This document shows, in pieces, positions 18,216 through 25,951 of a stretch of 64,000 nucleotides of DNA; position 1 is the stretch's first letter, and each line of letters starts with the position of its first letter. This DNA comes from Ohtaekwangia sp036503775 (lineage in GTDB: Bacteria; Bacteroidota; Bacteroidia; Cytophagales; Cyclobacteriaceae). The position numbers and the translations under genes were made by a program. A model generated the notes under the pieces. The model had not been told where the DNA came from. It worked only from the letters and a program-made list of their open reading frames with translations, and searched no databases. The DNA lies in the NCBI GenBank assembly GCA_036503775.1, contig DASXWH010000294.1:1-64000 (forward strand), in the 5' to 3' direction.

Positions 18216-18231
18216 CCTGATTTATGTCAGG
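18216..18231 (-). promoter_or_regulatory. Second FNR-like dyad upstream of usp
   Basis: CCTGAT-TTAT-GTCAGG is a near-perfect dyad 8 bases upstream of the consensus FNR box. It could bind a second dimer or a second Crp-type protein. Two such proteins are encoded in the window. Confidence 0.55.
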
Positions 18232-18243
18232 TTTTAAAGAATG

Positions 18244-18657
18244 CTACATGGCTTTCTCCACGAAGTCGAACAGATGGCTTTTGAATTCGGCAAAGCTCTT
18301 GGCAAAGGATTCAAGTTCACTCATAAAGCTGTCGTGTTCTTTAAAATATTCCGTTTTGAGTTCATTCTTTGTTCGCAACACCTCAGCCAGATGATGTTCA
18401 TGTTCCCGAAGTTTGCTCGCGAGTTGATGGATAACTTCCCCACGGTAATAGGTGATCAGATTCTGAAAATGACTGATTTTTTGCTTGTCTTCAGCAGAAG
18501 TAAATTTGGAGGCGTGCATATCCAGGATCTTCTGAAAAAAGATCACTTCGCGTTCCCACAATATGGTAGAGGACAACCATTCGAGGGTTTTTCTGTGTTT
18601 TTCCATCAAGCTTGGCTGAAGTACATATTCACCGGTAGTTCCTAATACGGAGATCAT
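18244..18657 (-). CDS. Helical 137-residue protein under FNR-type promoter
   Basis: I do not recognise a family. The 137 residues are almost entirely helical, with four amphipathic segments and many His, Glu and Phe residues (for example REHEHHLAEVL and KEHDSFMSELESFAKSFAEFKSHLFDFVEK), compatible with a four-helix bundle. There is no signal peptide or membrane helix. The opposite strand is also open, but that frame gives a low-complexity, Phe-rich translation and has no promoter. A TTGAT-TTTT-ATCAG dyad and a TACCTTTA -7 box lie at the right spacing just upstream, so it is probably induced with the cco and nos genes. Confidence 0.75.
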   Translation of the reverse strand: MISVLGTTGEYVLQPSLMEKHRKTLEWLSSTILWEREVIFFQKILDMHASKFTSAEDKQKISHFQNLITYYRGEVIHQLASKLREHEHHLAEVLRTKNELKTEYFKEHDSFMSELESFAKSFAEFKSHLFDFVEKAM

Positions 18658-18674
18658 AGTGGTAATTAATTAGT

Positions 18675-18718
18675 TAAAGGTATCCGATCTGTTCGTTGAT
18701 GAGGTTGATTTTTATCAG
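18675..18718 (-). promoter_or_regulatory. FNR-type promoter region between helical protein and AI-2E-like gene
   Basis: The dyad TTGAT-TTTT-ATCAG is at 18705-18718. On the minus strand, TACCTTTA (18682 to 18675) lies 36.5 bases from its centre, the same distance as at the usp promoter. On the plus strand a perfect TAGATTTG box (18763-18770) lies 58.5 bases from the centre, which would be an upstream (class I) position for the divergent transporter gene. Confidence 0.72.
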
Positions 18719-18793
18719 TCTGGTGGATGACAACCCTCATCAGGCCTAACAATTTACACAAATAGATTTGTTTCTCCCGATTATCATTCGATT

Positions 18794-19858
18794 ATGACGC
18801 AGCGAACAATTTCTCCATCTGACATCAACCTGAAGTGGCTTCAGTATGTGGTCTTTGTCTCGCTTATTCTGTATTTCGGCAGGGATATATTCATACCCAT
18901 AAGTTTTGCCGTGCTGGTCAGCTTTGTTTCTTATCCTTTTTGTGTCTGGCTCGAAAAAAAGGGAATGAGCCGGATAGGAGCGATCGCCATTGCAGTGGGT
19001 GTACTCATGATTCTTTTTTCGGCTACCGTGGTATTGCTCATTACGCAATTCATTGATTTTATGAAAGAGCTTCCGGCTCTCCAGGATAAACTGGGTAAAA
19101 CAATAGAAAGATTCAGTAACATCCTGTCGGGTTCATATGGCATCACTCCCGAACAACAAAAGCAATGGGTGAGCCGCATGATGAGTGAGTCCGGTGGGGG
19201 ACTTCTCGATTTTATCCGTCAGGCTATTTCAACTTCTGCGTTGTCAGCAACCATGATGCTGCTTATTCCGGTATATGTTGCGTTGATCCTGTATTACAGA
19301 CATCTGTGGGTGCACATAATCTATCGATTCTTCCCAGGGGAAAGTCAGGCTTCAATCAATGAAATACTGAGTCTCACCATAAAAGCATACTATAATTTCA
19401 TCAAGGGTATGGCTCTGGTTTACCTTCTGGTGGGAATCCTGAATAGTGTCGGATTGTTAATTCTGGGTATTCCCCATGCAATCCTCTTTGGGTTTATTGC
19501 TTCAGTGCTTACGTTCATTCCGTATGTTGGAATCCTGATAGGGTCGTTGTTGCCAATTGCTATAGCCTGGATTACTTATGATTCAATCTGGTATCCACTT
19601 GGTATCGTAGGTATTTTTGTTTTGGTTCAGTACCTGGAGGCCAATGTTATTTTTCCGTTAGCGGTAAGCAGCCGGTTGAAAGTGAATGCACTGGTAATGC
19701 TTATTGCCATCTTTTGCGGTGGTGTACTCTGGGGTGTTGCTGGAATGATATTGTTTGTGCCGTTCGTAGGTATACTTAAACTGATTGCCGATCACAATCC
19801 TAAGCTGAAAACCCTGGCGATGGTGTTGGGTACTGAAAAAAACATGGGGCACAAATGA
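18794..19858 (+). CDS. AI-2E (PerM/TqsA) family transporter
   Basis: A 354-residue membrane protein of the AI-2E transporter family: about eight helices, a central soluble loop (residues 85-150) and the C-terminal block GIPHAILFGFIASVLTFIPYVGILIGSLLP. The family includes the autoinducer exporter TqsA and Na+/H+ antiporters, so the cargo is uncertain. Its stop overlaps the start of the next membrane protein gene by ATGA. That coupling with two proteins leading into the nos operon is unusual for this family and may mean a role under low oxygen. Confidence 0.88.
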   Translation: MTQRTISPSDINLKWLQYVVFVSLILYFGRDIFIPISFAVLVSFVSYPFCVWLEKKGMSRIGAIAIAVGVLMILFSATVVLLITQFIDFMKELPALQDKLGKTIERFSNILSGSYGITPEQQKQWVSRMMSESGGGLLDFIRQAISTSALSATMMLLIPVYVALILYYRHLWVHIIYRFFPGESQASINEILSLTIKAYYNFIKGMALVYLLVGILNSVGLLILGIPHAILFGFIASVLTFIPYVGILIGSLLPIAIAWITYDSIWYPLGIVGIFVLVQYLEANVIFPLAVSSRLKVNALVMLIAIFCGGVLWGVAGMILFVPFVGILKLIADHNPKLKTLAMVLGTEKNMGHK

Positions 19859-20928
19859 AAGACTCCTCTGTACGAAGCCGATTACCCTTTCTGATCCTGG
19901 CCGTTTTTAGCTTGCTTGCCGGAATGTTGACGGGACTGCAACGACTGGGATGGTACATCCCTTTGCCAGAGGCATATGCACATCATGGCGCTATCATGAC
20001 CGGTGGTTTTCTGGGATCTTTGATTGCGCTGGAAAAAGTAATTCCGCTGAAACGAAAAATATTATTTACCGGACCTTTATTAAGCTCGTCAAGCCTCATC
20101 TTCTTTATCGCGGGTAATTTTCAGATAGCCTGTATAGTGCTTATTGCAGCGAGCGTCTTTCTGATGGTCATGTATCTGATCTATCTGTGGAAATATTGGG
20201 ATGCAATTTTTGTGATGATGTTCCTGGGAGCTGCGTGTTGGTTTACCGGAAATATAATTTTGTTGTTTGGGAAATTTTATCCGGCCGCCTTTCCGTGGTG
20301 GATGGCATTTGTACTGTTTACCATTGTTTCGGAGCGGCTGGAACTGTCAAAGTTTCTTCCCGTAACCATCTGGCATAAACGTTTGCTTTTTTTCTTTCTG
20401 GCCGTGTTCACCGCAGGTTTGATCATACCCTTTCACAGTATCGGAAAATTCGCTGCGGGAGCTGGCCTCATTCTGATCAGCATATGGCTGATGCGTTTTG
20501 ATGTACTGTCTGTTAATCTTAAAAAAACCGGACTGCCGTTATTCTCTGGTATCGCACTGTTGTGTGGATACGTTGCCTTATTGGCCGATGGATTTTTTCT
20601 CACCACCCTGTCGAACCGTGCATTTGGGTATGATACCATCGTGCATACTTTTTTTCTGGGCTTTACTTTTGCTATGATCTTCGCACATGGACCAATTATT
20701 CTTCCGGGTGTGTTGGGCATAAAGGTGAAGCCGTTTCACGCTGTTTTATACATTCCACTTGCTTTATTGTTTGTCTCCCTATTGGTTCGTGTTCTGTCAA
20801 ACGCTCTTATTCTCCCATTGTTTTTCAGAATGATTAGTGGCTGGATAACTACAGCTGCCATTCTGTTGTATTTTGTTATGCTGTTTACACTAACGCTTCG
20901 AGAAGTCCGGCATGCAAAGATTTCTTAA
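19855..20928 (+). CDS. Polytopic membrane protein, NnrS-like
   Basis: A 357-residue protein with about 11-12 membrane helices and no soluble domain. It holds conserved-looking His in membrane context: HHGAIMTGGFLGSLIALEKV near the start, and VHTFFLGFTFAMIFAHGPIILPGVLG near residue 265. The arrangement recalls NnrS, a haem/copper membrane protein linked to NO resistance in denitrifiers, but the match is by pattern only. It is translationally coupled to its neighbours on both sides and lies about 1.4 kb ahead of the nos cytochrome gene. Confidence 0.6.
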   Translation: MKDSSVRSRLPFLILAVFSLLAGMLTGLQRLGWYIPLPEAYAHHGAIMTGGFLGSLIALEKVIPLKRKILFTGPLLSSSSLIFFIAGNFQIACIVLIAASVFLMVMYLIYLWKYWDAIFVMMFLGAACWFTGNIILLFGKFYPAAFPWWMAFVLFTIVSERLELSKFLPVTIWHKRLLFFFLAVFTAGLIIPFHSIGKFAAGAGLILISIWLMRFDVLSVNLKKTGLPLFSGIALLCGYVALLADGFFLTTLSNRAFGYDTIVHTFFLGFTFAMIFAHGPIILPGVLGIKVKPFHAVLYIPLALLFVSLLVRVLSNALILPLFFRMISGWITTAAILLYFVMLFTLTLREVRHAKIS

Positions 20929-22099
20929 GATACCCCTTTGGTTTTTCTGCATAGCGGCTTGCATTGGGCTGTTGCTTCGCTGGCATTTTGTTTCACCTCT
21001 TCCCTGGCTTGTTTTTCCGTACTGGCTGCATGCCCATTCACATCTCATGTTTCTCGGCTGGGTGTTCAATGCATTGTACCTGGTGTATGTTCTCAAATTT
21101 ATTCCAACGGAGAACCATAAGCGATATAAAATCCTCTTTATTATTCTTCAGGTTCTCCTGGTGGGAATGTTGATCTCGTTTCCTGTACAGGGATATGGTG
21201 CTGTATCTATTATCCTTTCAACCCTGCACACTGTGGTAGCCGGGATATTTTGCTGGTGGTTCATCCGTGATAGCCGACATAATAATACCAAAATGATCAG
21301 CCTTCAATATGCCCGGTATTCACTGATCTTTTTTTTGATCTCGGCAGCGGGACCTTTTTCACTAGGACCTTTAATGGCCAACGGCATGGTGCAATCACAA
21401 TGGTATTACTTTGCTGTATACTTCTACCTGCATTTTCAATACAATGGTGTTTTTGTATTTGGCGTGCTAAGCTTGTTTTATACTCTGCTCGAAGACAATA
21501 ATGTATTGATGAACCAGATAATGTCTGCTCAATCAGCACGGATACTATTTATCGGGACAGTGCTTTCCTATGTTCTTTCTGTTCTTTGGGCGAAGCCACA
21601 CTTTATGTTTAATATAATTGGAATGGCCGGGGCAGCTTTTCAAATTCTGGCCATGACCTTATTTATAAGGAGTACACCAAAGCCCTGGTCATCTTTTAAA
21701 GCAATACTGGCACCACAAGCGCGTACATTATTTCAACTGGCAGCAATGGCCTTTTTACTGAAAACGATTCTGCAATTTATCTCGGCTCATCCTGATATGG
21801 CCAGGCTTGCCTATGAGGTAAGACCTGTTGTGATTGCCTACATACACCTCGTTGTAATTGGTGTTGTAACTTTTTTTCTGATCGGATGGTATATTCAAAA
21901 AGGAGCCATGGCCGTGAATCCGTTAATGATCAAAGCCTTTGTTGGCGGATTTATTGGCTCTGAGCTTGTAATGATCTCAGGAGTTACAGGGTTTGTTATT
22001 TCGGGAGAATGGTCTGTTTTCCTTGTATTCATTTTTTCAACTCTGATGGTGCTTTCGGCCGGCAGTTTTCTGATGAGTGCAGGCCATCGCAAGAATTAA
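20912..22099 (+). CDS. Polytopic membrane protein with His-rich helix, haem-copper-oxidase-like
   Basis: A 395-residue protein with about 12 membrane helices. The first helices contain WLHAHSHLMFLGWVFNALYLV, and the middle YYFAVYFYLHFQYNGVFVFGV. Late helices contain AYIHLVVIGVVTFFLIGWYI. These histidines in helices resemble metal ligands in haem-copper oxidase subunit I and NnrS-type proteins, but the canonical CuB set is not evident. It overlaps the previous gene by 17 bases. It is followed by a 245-base gap with two FNR-type dyads before the nos operon. Function is unknown; a role in NO/N2O or copper-haem handling is inferred from position. Confidence 0.6.
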   Translation: MQRFLKIPLWFFCIAACIGLLLRWHFVSPLPWLVFPYWLHAHSHLMFLGWVFNALYLVYVLKFIPTENHKRYKILFIILQVLLVGMLISFPVQGYGAVSIILSTLHTVVAGIFCWWFIRDSRHNNTKMISLQYARYSLIFFLISAAGPFSLGPLMANGMVQSQWYYFAVYFYLHFQYNGVFVFGVLSLFYTLLEDNNVLMNQIMSAQSARILFIGTVLSYVLSVLWAKPHFMFNIIGMAGAAFQILAMTLFIRSTPKPWSSFKAILAPQARTLFQLAAMAFLLKTILQFISAHPDMARLAYEVRPVVIAYIHLVVIGVVTFFLIGWYIQKGAMAVNPLMIKAFVGGFIGSELVMISGVTGFVISGEWSVFLVFIFSTLMVLSAGSFLMSAGHRKN

Positions 22100-22239
22100 A
22101 TCACCACCGACTGCAGGATGGCTTTTGATGAATAATTTTTTAAATTAATAGTGGTTATTGATATTAAATTCTATTGTGCAATCAGCACAATACTGACCGT
22201 ACCCGAATTCTTATACCGGTCAGATTCATTTTCAGAAAA

Positions 22240-22305
22240 CTGATTTAAATCACATTCGTCATGTGATTTGAGTCATAAGGAGCAGAGGGGGTGAGTTGTA
22301 CTTTG
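22240..22305 (+). promoter_or_regulatory. Double FNR-type promoter of the nos operon
   Basis: Two dyads lie in the 245-base gap before the nos cytochrome gene: CTGAT-TTAA-ATCAC (22240-22253) and GTGAT-TTGA-GTCAT (22263-22276). A TACTTTG element resembling the -7 box ends at 22305, 35.5 bases from the centre of the second dyad. This matches the spacing at the usp promoter and would put the start near 22311, 34 bases before the first gene. Upstream of the boxes the gap is AT-rich with no other feature seen. Confidence 0.72.
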
Positions 22306-22344
22306 GTGGCAGAAACAACCCGTAAACGATAAATATAAAACGCC

Positions 22345-22824
22345 ATGAAAAAGTTAATTCCCATCACAGTACTCGCGTTCATGATTGCCTGTGCACCGGA
22401 TAAACCCAAACAGGAAGCTGAAGTTGAACCCTACGAGGCCAATCACGAATCAGAAAATGCAGTCTCTGAAGCTTCCGGAGATCCAACCAAAGGTATCGGT
22501 CAGGTTACTGAAGTAAAACTCCAGACACCGCTTGAACAGGAACGCATCGGAAGAGGCAAAGCTATTTATGAAATGAAATGCCAGGCCTGTCACAGGCTGG
22601 ATGAAACCCGCATCGTTGGTCCGGGCTGGAAAGATGTAACTAAAAGAAGACAGCCTGAATGGATCATGAACATGATCACCAACGTGGATGTGATGCTGGA
22701 CAAAGATGCTGAGGCACAAAAACTCCTTGAGCTCTGTCTTACCCGCATGCCGAACCAGAATGTTTCCATTGGCGATGCCCGCGATGTGCTGGAGTTCATG
22801 CGCCAGAACGATGGTGAAAAATAA
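22345..22824 (+). CDS. Lipoprotein cytochrome c of the nos operon
   Basis: A 159-residue monohaem cytochrome c with a lipoprotein signal (MKKLIPITVLAFMIAC). The haem motif is CQACH, and the Met ligand is probably in CLTRMPNQN. The acidic linker (residues 20-60) would let the haem domain reach a partner. It is the first gene of the nos operon, 29 bases before nosZ, so it most likely hands electrons to NosZ. Clade II nos clusters often begin with such cytochromes. Confidence 0.9.
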   Translation: MKKLIPITVLAFMIACAPDKPKQEAEVEPYEANHESENAVSEASGDPTKGIGQVTEVKLQTPLEQERIGRGKAIYEMKCQACHRLDETRIVGPGWKDVTKRRQPEWIMNMITNVDVMLDKDAEAQKLLELCLTRMPNQNVSIGDARDVLEFMRQNDGEK

Positions 22825-22853
22825 TCTGACAACACGCTTAATTAATACATACT

Positions 22854-24839
22854 ATGAAAACCAAATATAGGGTAGCGGGTCTCCTCGCAACGATAGTCGC
22901 TGCCTTTGCCTTGTACAGTTGCAAACCGGCCGGACCACAGCAAGCGCTCACGGGAGATGCCGCGTCTAAAGCTTATGTCCCTCCGGGAAAGTATGATGAG
23001 TTCTATAATGTAGTTTCCGGTGGATTCAATGGCCAGATGAGTATTTATGGTCTTCCGTCAGGAAGACTGTTCAGGATCATTCCGGTATTCTCTGTGTTCC
23101 CGGAAAACGGCTGGGGATTCAGTGAAGAGAGTAAACCTATGCTCAACACATCACACGGTTTTGTTCCCTGGGATGACCTGCACCATATTGCTTTATCCAC
23201 CACGAATGGTGAGCACGATGGCCGCTGGGCTTTTGGTAATGCCAACAACACACCCCGCGTTGCCCGGATAGACATGAAAACGTTCAAGACGGTTGAAATT
23301 CTGGAGTTACCCAACAGTGGTGGTAATCACTCTTCACCTTTTATTACGGAGAACACCGAATACGTTGTTGCCAGCACACGTTTCAGTGTTCCCATCGGAG
23401 ATAAAACGGACGTGCCGATCTCTTCTTATAAAGAGAACTTCAAAGGCACGGTAAGTTTTATACGTGTAGACACAGCCGGTCATATGAAGATTGCTTTCCA
23501 GCTGGTGACCCCGGGCGTGAACTTCGATCTGGCCCGTGCCGGTAAAGGCCCTTCTCACGGATGGTTCTTCTTCTCCTGCTACAACACCGAACAGGCTTAT
23601 ACTTTACTGGAAGTAAATGCTTCACAGAAAGACAAAGACTTTATCATGGCGGTGAACTGGAAAAAAGCTGAAGAATATCTCAAAGCCGGAAAGGGGAAAA
23701 CCGTCAAAGCGAAATATGCGCACAATGTGCTTGACGAAAGCACACACATGGCCTCATCAACCATATTGAACGAAGTACTTCAGCTTGATCCGCTTGAACT
23801 GAAAGATATCATTTATTTTATTCCCTGTCCGAAATCACCTCACGGTTGTGATGTTGATCCCAGCGGTGAATACATTGTTGGAAGTGGTAAACTTGCTGCA
23901 CTCATTCCGGTGTTCTCTTTCACGAAAATTCAGAAAGCCATTGCCGACCAGAATTTTGAAGGCGACTTTGCCGGAATACCTGTCATCAAGTATGATGCTG
24001 CACTGCACGGAGAAGTGAAGAAACCCGGTCTTGGTCCGCTGCACACCGAGTTTGATGCGAATGGAAATGCGTATACATCTTTCTTTGTGTCTTCTGAAAT
24101 TGTGAAGTGGAATGTGCAATCCCTGGAGGTGTTGGATCGTGTTCCTACATACTATTCCATTGGTCACCTGAGTGTACCGGGTGGTCCAACCAAAAAACCT
24201 CACGGTAAATATGTGGTAGCCTATAACAAGATCACAAAAGATCGTTACCTGCCTACAGGCCCTGAGCTCACGCAATCTGCACAGCTGTATGACATCAGCG
24301 GTGATAAAATGCAGCTTATCCTTGACTTCCCAACCACCGGTGAGCCACATTATGCCGAATCTATTCCGGCCAGCATGATCATGCCGAACTCTACCAAGAT
24401 CTACAGACTGGAAGACAATAATCATCCTTACGTGGCAAAAGGAGAAGGCAAAACAAAAGTTGAACGTAAAGGAAATCAGGTGCACGTATATATGACGGCC
24501 ATACGTTCACACTTAACACCCGATAACATTGAAGGTATAAAACTGGGTGATGAAGTTTACTTTCACGTAACTAACCTGGAACAAGACTGGGATGTACCGC
24601 ATGGCTTTGCGATCAAAGGTGCAAATAACGCAGAGATACTGATCATGCCAGGCGAAACGCAAACATTGAAATGGAAACCCGATGCAACAGGAGTTGTTCC
24701 GTACTACTGTACTGACTTCTGCTCTGCATTGCACCAGGAGATGCAGGGATATGTGCGGATATCTGCTCCCGGAAATAACGTCCCTTTAAAATACTCAACC
24801 GGAAAGACTGAAGACAACACCAGTGGCGCTGGTCAATAG
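22854..24839 (+). CDS. nosZ: Nitrous oxide reductase, Sec-type (clade II)
   Basis: A 661-residue enzyme that reduces N2O to N2. The seven-bladed propeller holds the CuZ histidines (DDLHHIALS, GNHSSP, SPHGCD, GPLHTEF, IGHLSVPGG, KKPHGKY). The C-terminal cupredoxin domain carries CuA with CTDFCSALHQEM (Cys619, Cys623, His627, Met630) and the earlier His in DVPHGFAI. There is no twin-arginine signal; the N-terminus is a Sec signal ending ALYSC, a lipobox, so the mature enzyme is likely lipid-anchored at Cys23. This is diagnostic of clade II. No nosR or nosX is nearby, as usual for this clade. A strong hairpin follows the stop codon. Confidence 0.98.
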   Translation: MKTKYRVAGLLATIVAAFALYSCKPAGPQQALTGDAASKAYVPPGKYDEFYNVVSGGFNGQMSIYGLPSGRLFRIIPVFSVFPENGWGFSEESKPMLNTSHGFVPWDDLHHIALSTTNGEHDGRWAFGNANNTPRVARIDMKTFKTVEILELPNSGGNHSSPFITENTEYVVASTRFSVPIGDKTDVPISSYKENFKGTVSFIRVDTAGHMKIAFQLVTPGVNFDLARAGKGPSHGWFFFSCYNTEQAYTLLEVNASQKDKDFIMAVNWKKAEEYLKAGKGKTVKAKYAHNVLDESTHMASSTILNEVLQLDPLELKDIIYFIPCPKSPHGCDVDPSGEYIVGSGKLAALIPVFSFTKIQKAIADQNFEGDFAGIPVIKYDAALHGEVKKPGLGPLHTEFDANGNAYTSFFVSSEIVKWNVQSLEVLDRVPTYYSIGHLSVPGGPTKKPHGKYVVAYNKITKDRYLPTGPELTQSAQLYDISGDKMQLILDFPTTGEPHYAESIPASMIMPNSTKIYRLEDNNHPYVAKGEGKTKVERKGNQVHVYMTAIRSHLTPDNIEGIKLGDEVYFHVTNLEQDWDVPHGFAIKGANNAEILIMPGETQTLKWKPDATGVVPYYCTDFCSALHQEMQGYVRISAPGNNVPLKYSTGKTEDNTSGAGQ

Positions 24840-24864
24840 TTGACAGCATAGTTTACAGGTTGAA

Positions 24865-24910
24865 AAGCTCCGTTCCCGAAAGGTTAGGGTAAACATTCGG
24901 GACGGAGCTT
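24865..24910 (+). other. Stable stem-loop directly after nosZ
   Basis: AAGCTCCG-TTCCCGAA (24865-24880) pairs with TTCGGGA-CGGAGCTT (24896-24910) with a single bulged base and a 15-base loop. No U-run follows, so it is unlikely to stop transcription fully. It fits an RNA-processing or 3'-stabilising element that would raise nosZ mRNA over the accessory genes downstream. Confidence 0.65.
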
Positions 24911-24929
24911 ACTACTAAAATCAACAACC

Positions 24930-25508
24930 ATGAACACACTCAAACCTATATCGCGAATGGCCATTGTTGTATCAGCACTGCTGATGTTATCAGCGTACTA
25001 TGTACCATTGTGGCAGATTCTCATGTGGGCACCACAATACCCCGAAGGTCTGGAAATGAAAATCTGGATTAACACGATTTCGGGAGATGTAAAGATCATC
25101 AGTGCGCTGAATCACTATATCGGCATGCGGCACATTGAAGTATCCATGTTCCCTGAATTCGGATACATGATCTACATCGTAGGTTTCATCATTGGTGTTG
25201 GAATTTTGACTGCCCTGGTGAACAAGCGCATGGTACTATGGGCTTACTTCCTGATTATCGTTGCAACCGGAGTTGCTGCACTGGTGGATTTTTACCTGTG
25301 GGGATATGACTATGGTCACAACCTGGACCCGAAAGCGCCAATCGTAGTTCCAGGTATGGCGTATCAGCCACCCCTCATTGGTACAAAACAACTTTTGAAT
25401 TTCACCGCGTTTTCAGGACCGGATACGGGAGGATGGATATTCCTGGTTTCAGGGATGCTGGTCGCTGGCGTATTGGCTTATGAAATCTTTTCAAATAAAA
25501 GATCATGA
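24930..25508 (+). CDS. Conserved membrane protein of clade II nos clusters
   Basis: A 192-residue protein with four membrane helices: an N-terminal one, a pair around residues 77-118, and a last one near the C-terminus. A large extracytoplasmic loop follows the first helix (LPLWQ-like region to HYIGMRHIEVSMFPEFGYM). His, Met and acidic residues in the loops (NHYIGMRHIEVSM, DYGHNLDPKAP) suggest a metal-related task. Proteins of this shape are regular members of nos clusters in Bacteroidota but have no assigned function. It lies between nosZ and nosL and overlaps nosL by ATGA. Confidence 0.72.
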   Translation: MNTLKPISRMAIVVSALLMLSAYYVPLWQILMWAPQYPEGLEMKIWINTISGDVKIISALNHYIGMRHIEVSMFPEFGYMIYIVGFIIGVGILTALVNKRMVLWAYFLIIVATGVAALVDFYLWGYDYGHNLDPKAPIVVPGMAYQPPLIGTKQLLNFTAFSGPDTGGWIFLVSGMLVAGVLAYEIFSNKRS

Positions 25509-25939
25509 AGAATATTCTGTTCATACTCATGCTGCTGACTTTTATGAATGCCTGCAGTGTTAAGCCGGAACCCCTGCAATTTGGGAAAGATGCCTGTTAT
25601 GCCTGCAAGATGACGCTGATGGATCAGAAATTTGGATCAGAGATCGTCACAAAAAAAGGAAAGGTCTATAAATTCGATGATGTGAATTGCATGATCGGGT
25701 TTTACAAATCGGGGTATGAGCCCCAGGAAAATATCGCCCATCACCTGGTGATTGATTTTATGAAACCGGGCGAGCTGATCGATGTAAAAAGTGCACAGTA
25801 CATTAGATCCGAAGCTATACGAAGCCCGATGGCAAGCCAGGTAGCAGCTTTCAACACAACGCAAGACCTGGATTCAATCCTGAAAGAATGGAATGGACAT
25901 GCGTTAACCTGGGAAAAACTGGTGAAGCAATTTGAATAA
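25505..25939 (+). CDS. nosL: NosL copper-chaperone lipoprotein
   Basis: A 144-residue lipoprotein (MKNILFILMLLTFMNAC). The NosL domain shows DACYACKMTLMDQKFGSEIV, with the C-x2-C-x-M pattern, and then YKFDDVNCMIGFY. NosL binds Cu(I) and supplies the NosZ CuZ site together with NosDFY. Its start overlaps the stop of the previous membrane protein gene, and it is followed 12 bases later by nosD. Confidence 0.93.
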   Translation: MKNILFILMLLTFMNACSVKPEPLQFGKDACYACKMTLMDQKFGSEIVTKKGKVYKFDDVNCMIGFYKSGYEPQENIAHHLVIDFMKPGELIDVKSAQYIRSEAIRSPMASQVAAFNTTQDLDSILKEWNGHALTWEKLVKQFE

Positions 25940-25951
25940 TCTGAAAACGTA

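Noticed and set aside
18241..18645. 134-residue open frame on the plus strand opposite the helical protein
   Set aside because: Its translation is Phe-rich with no family resemblance, and the promoter elements and the helical, charged composition favour the minus-strand gene.
23835..24485. 216-residue open frame on the minus strand inside nosZ
   Set aside because: nosZ motifs across the region are complete; the antisense frame is a by-product of nosZ codon use.
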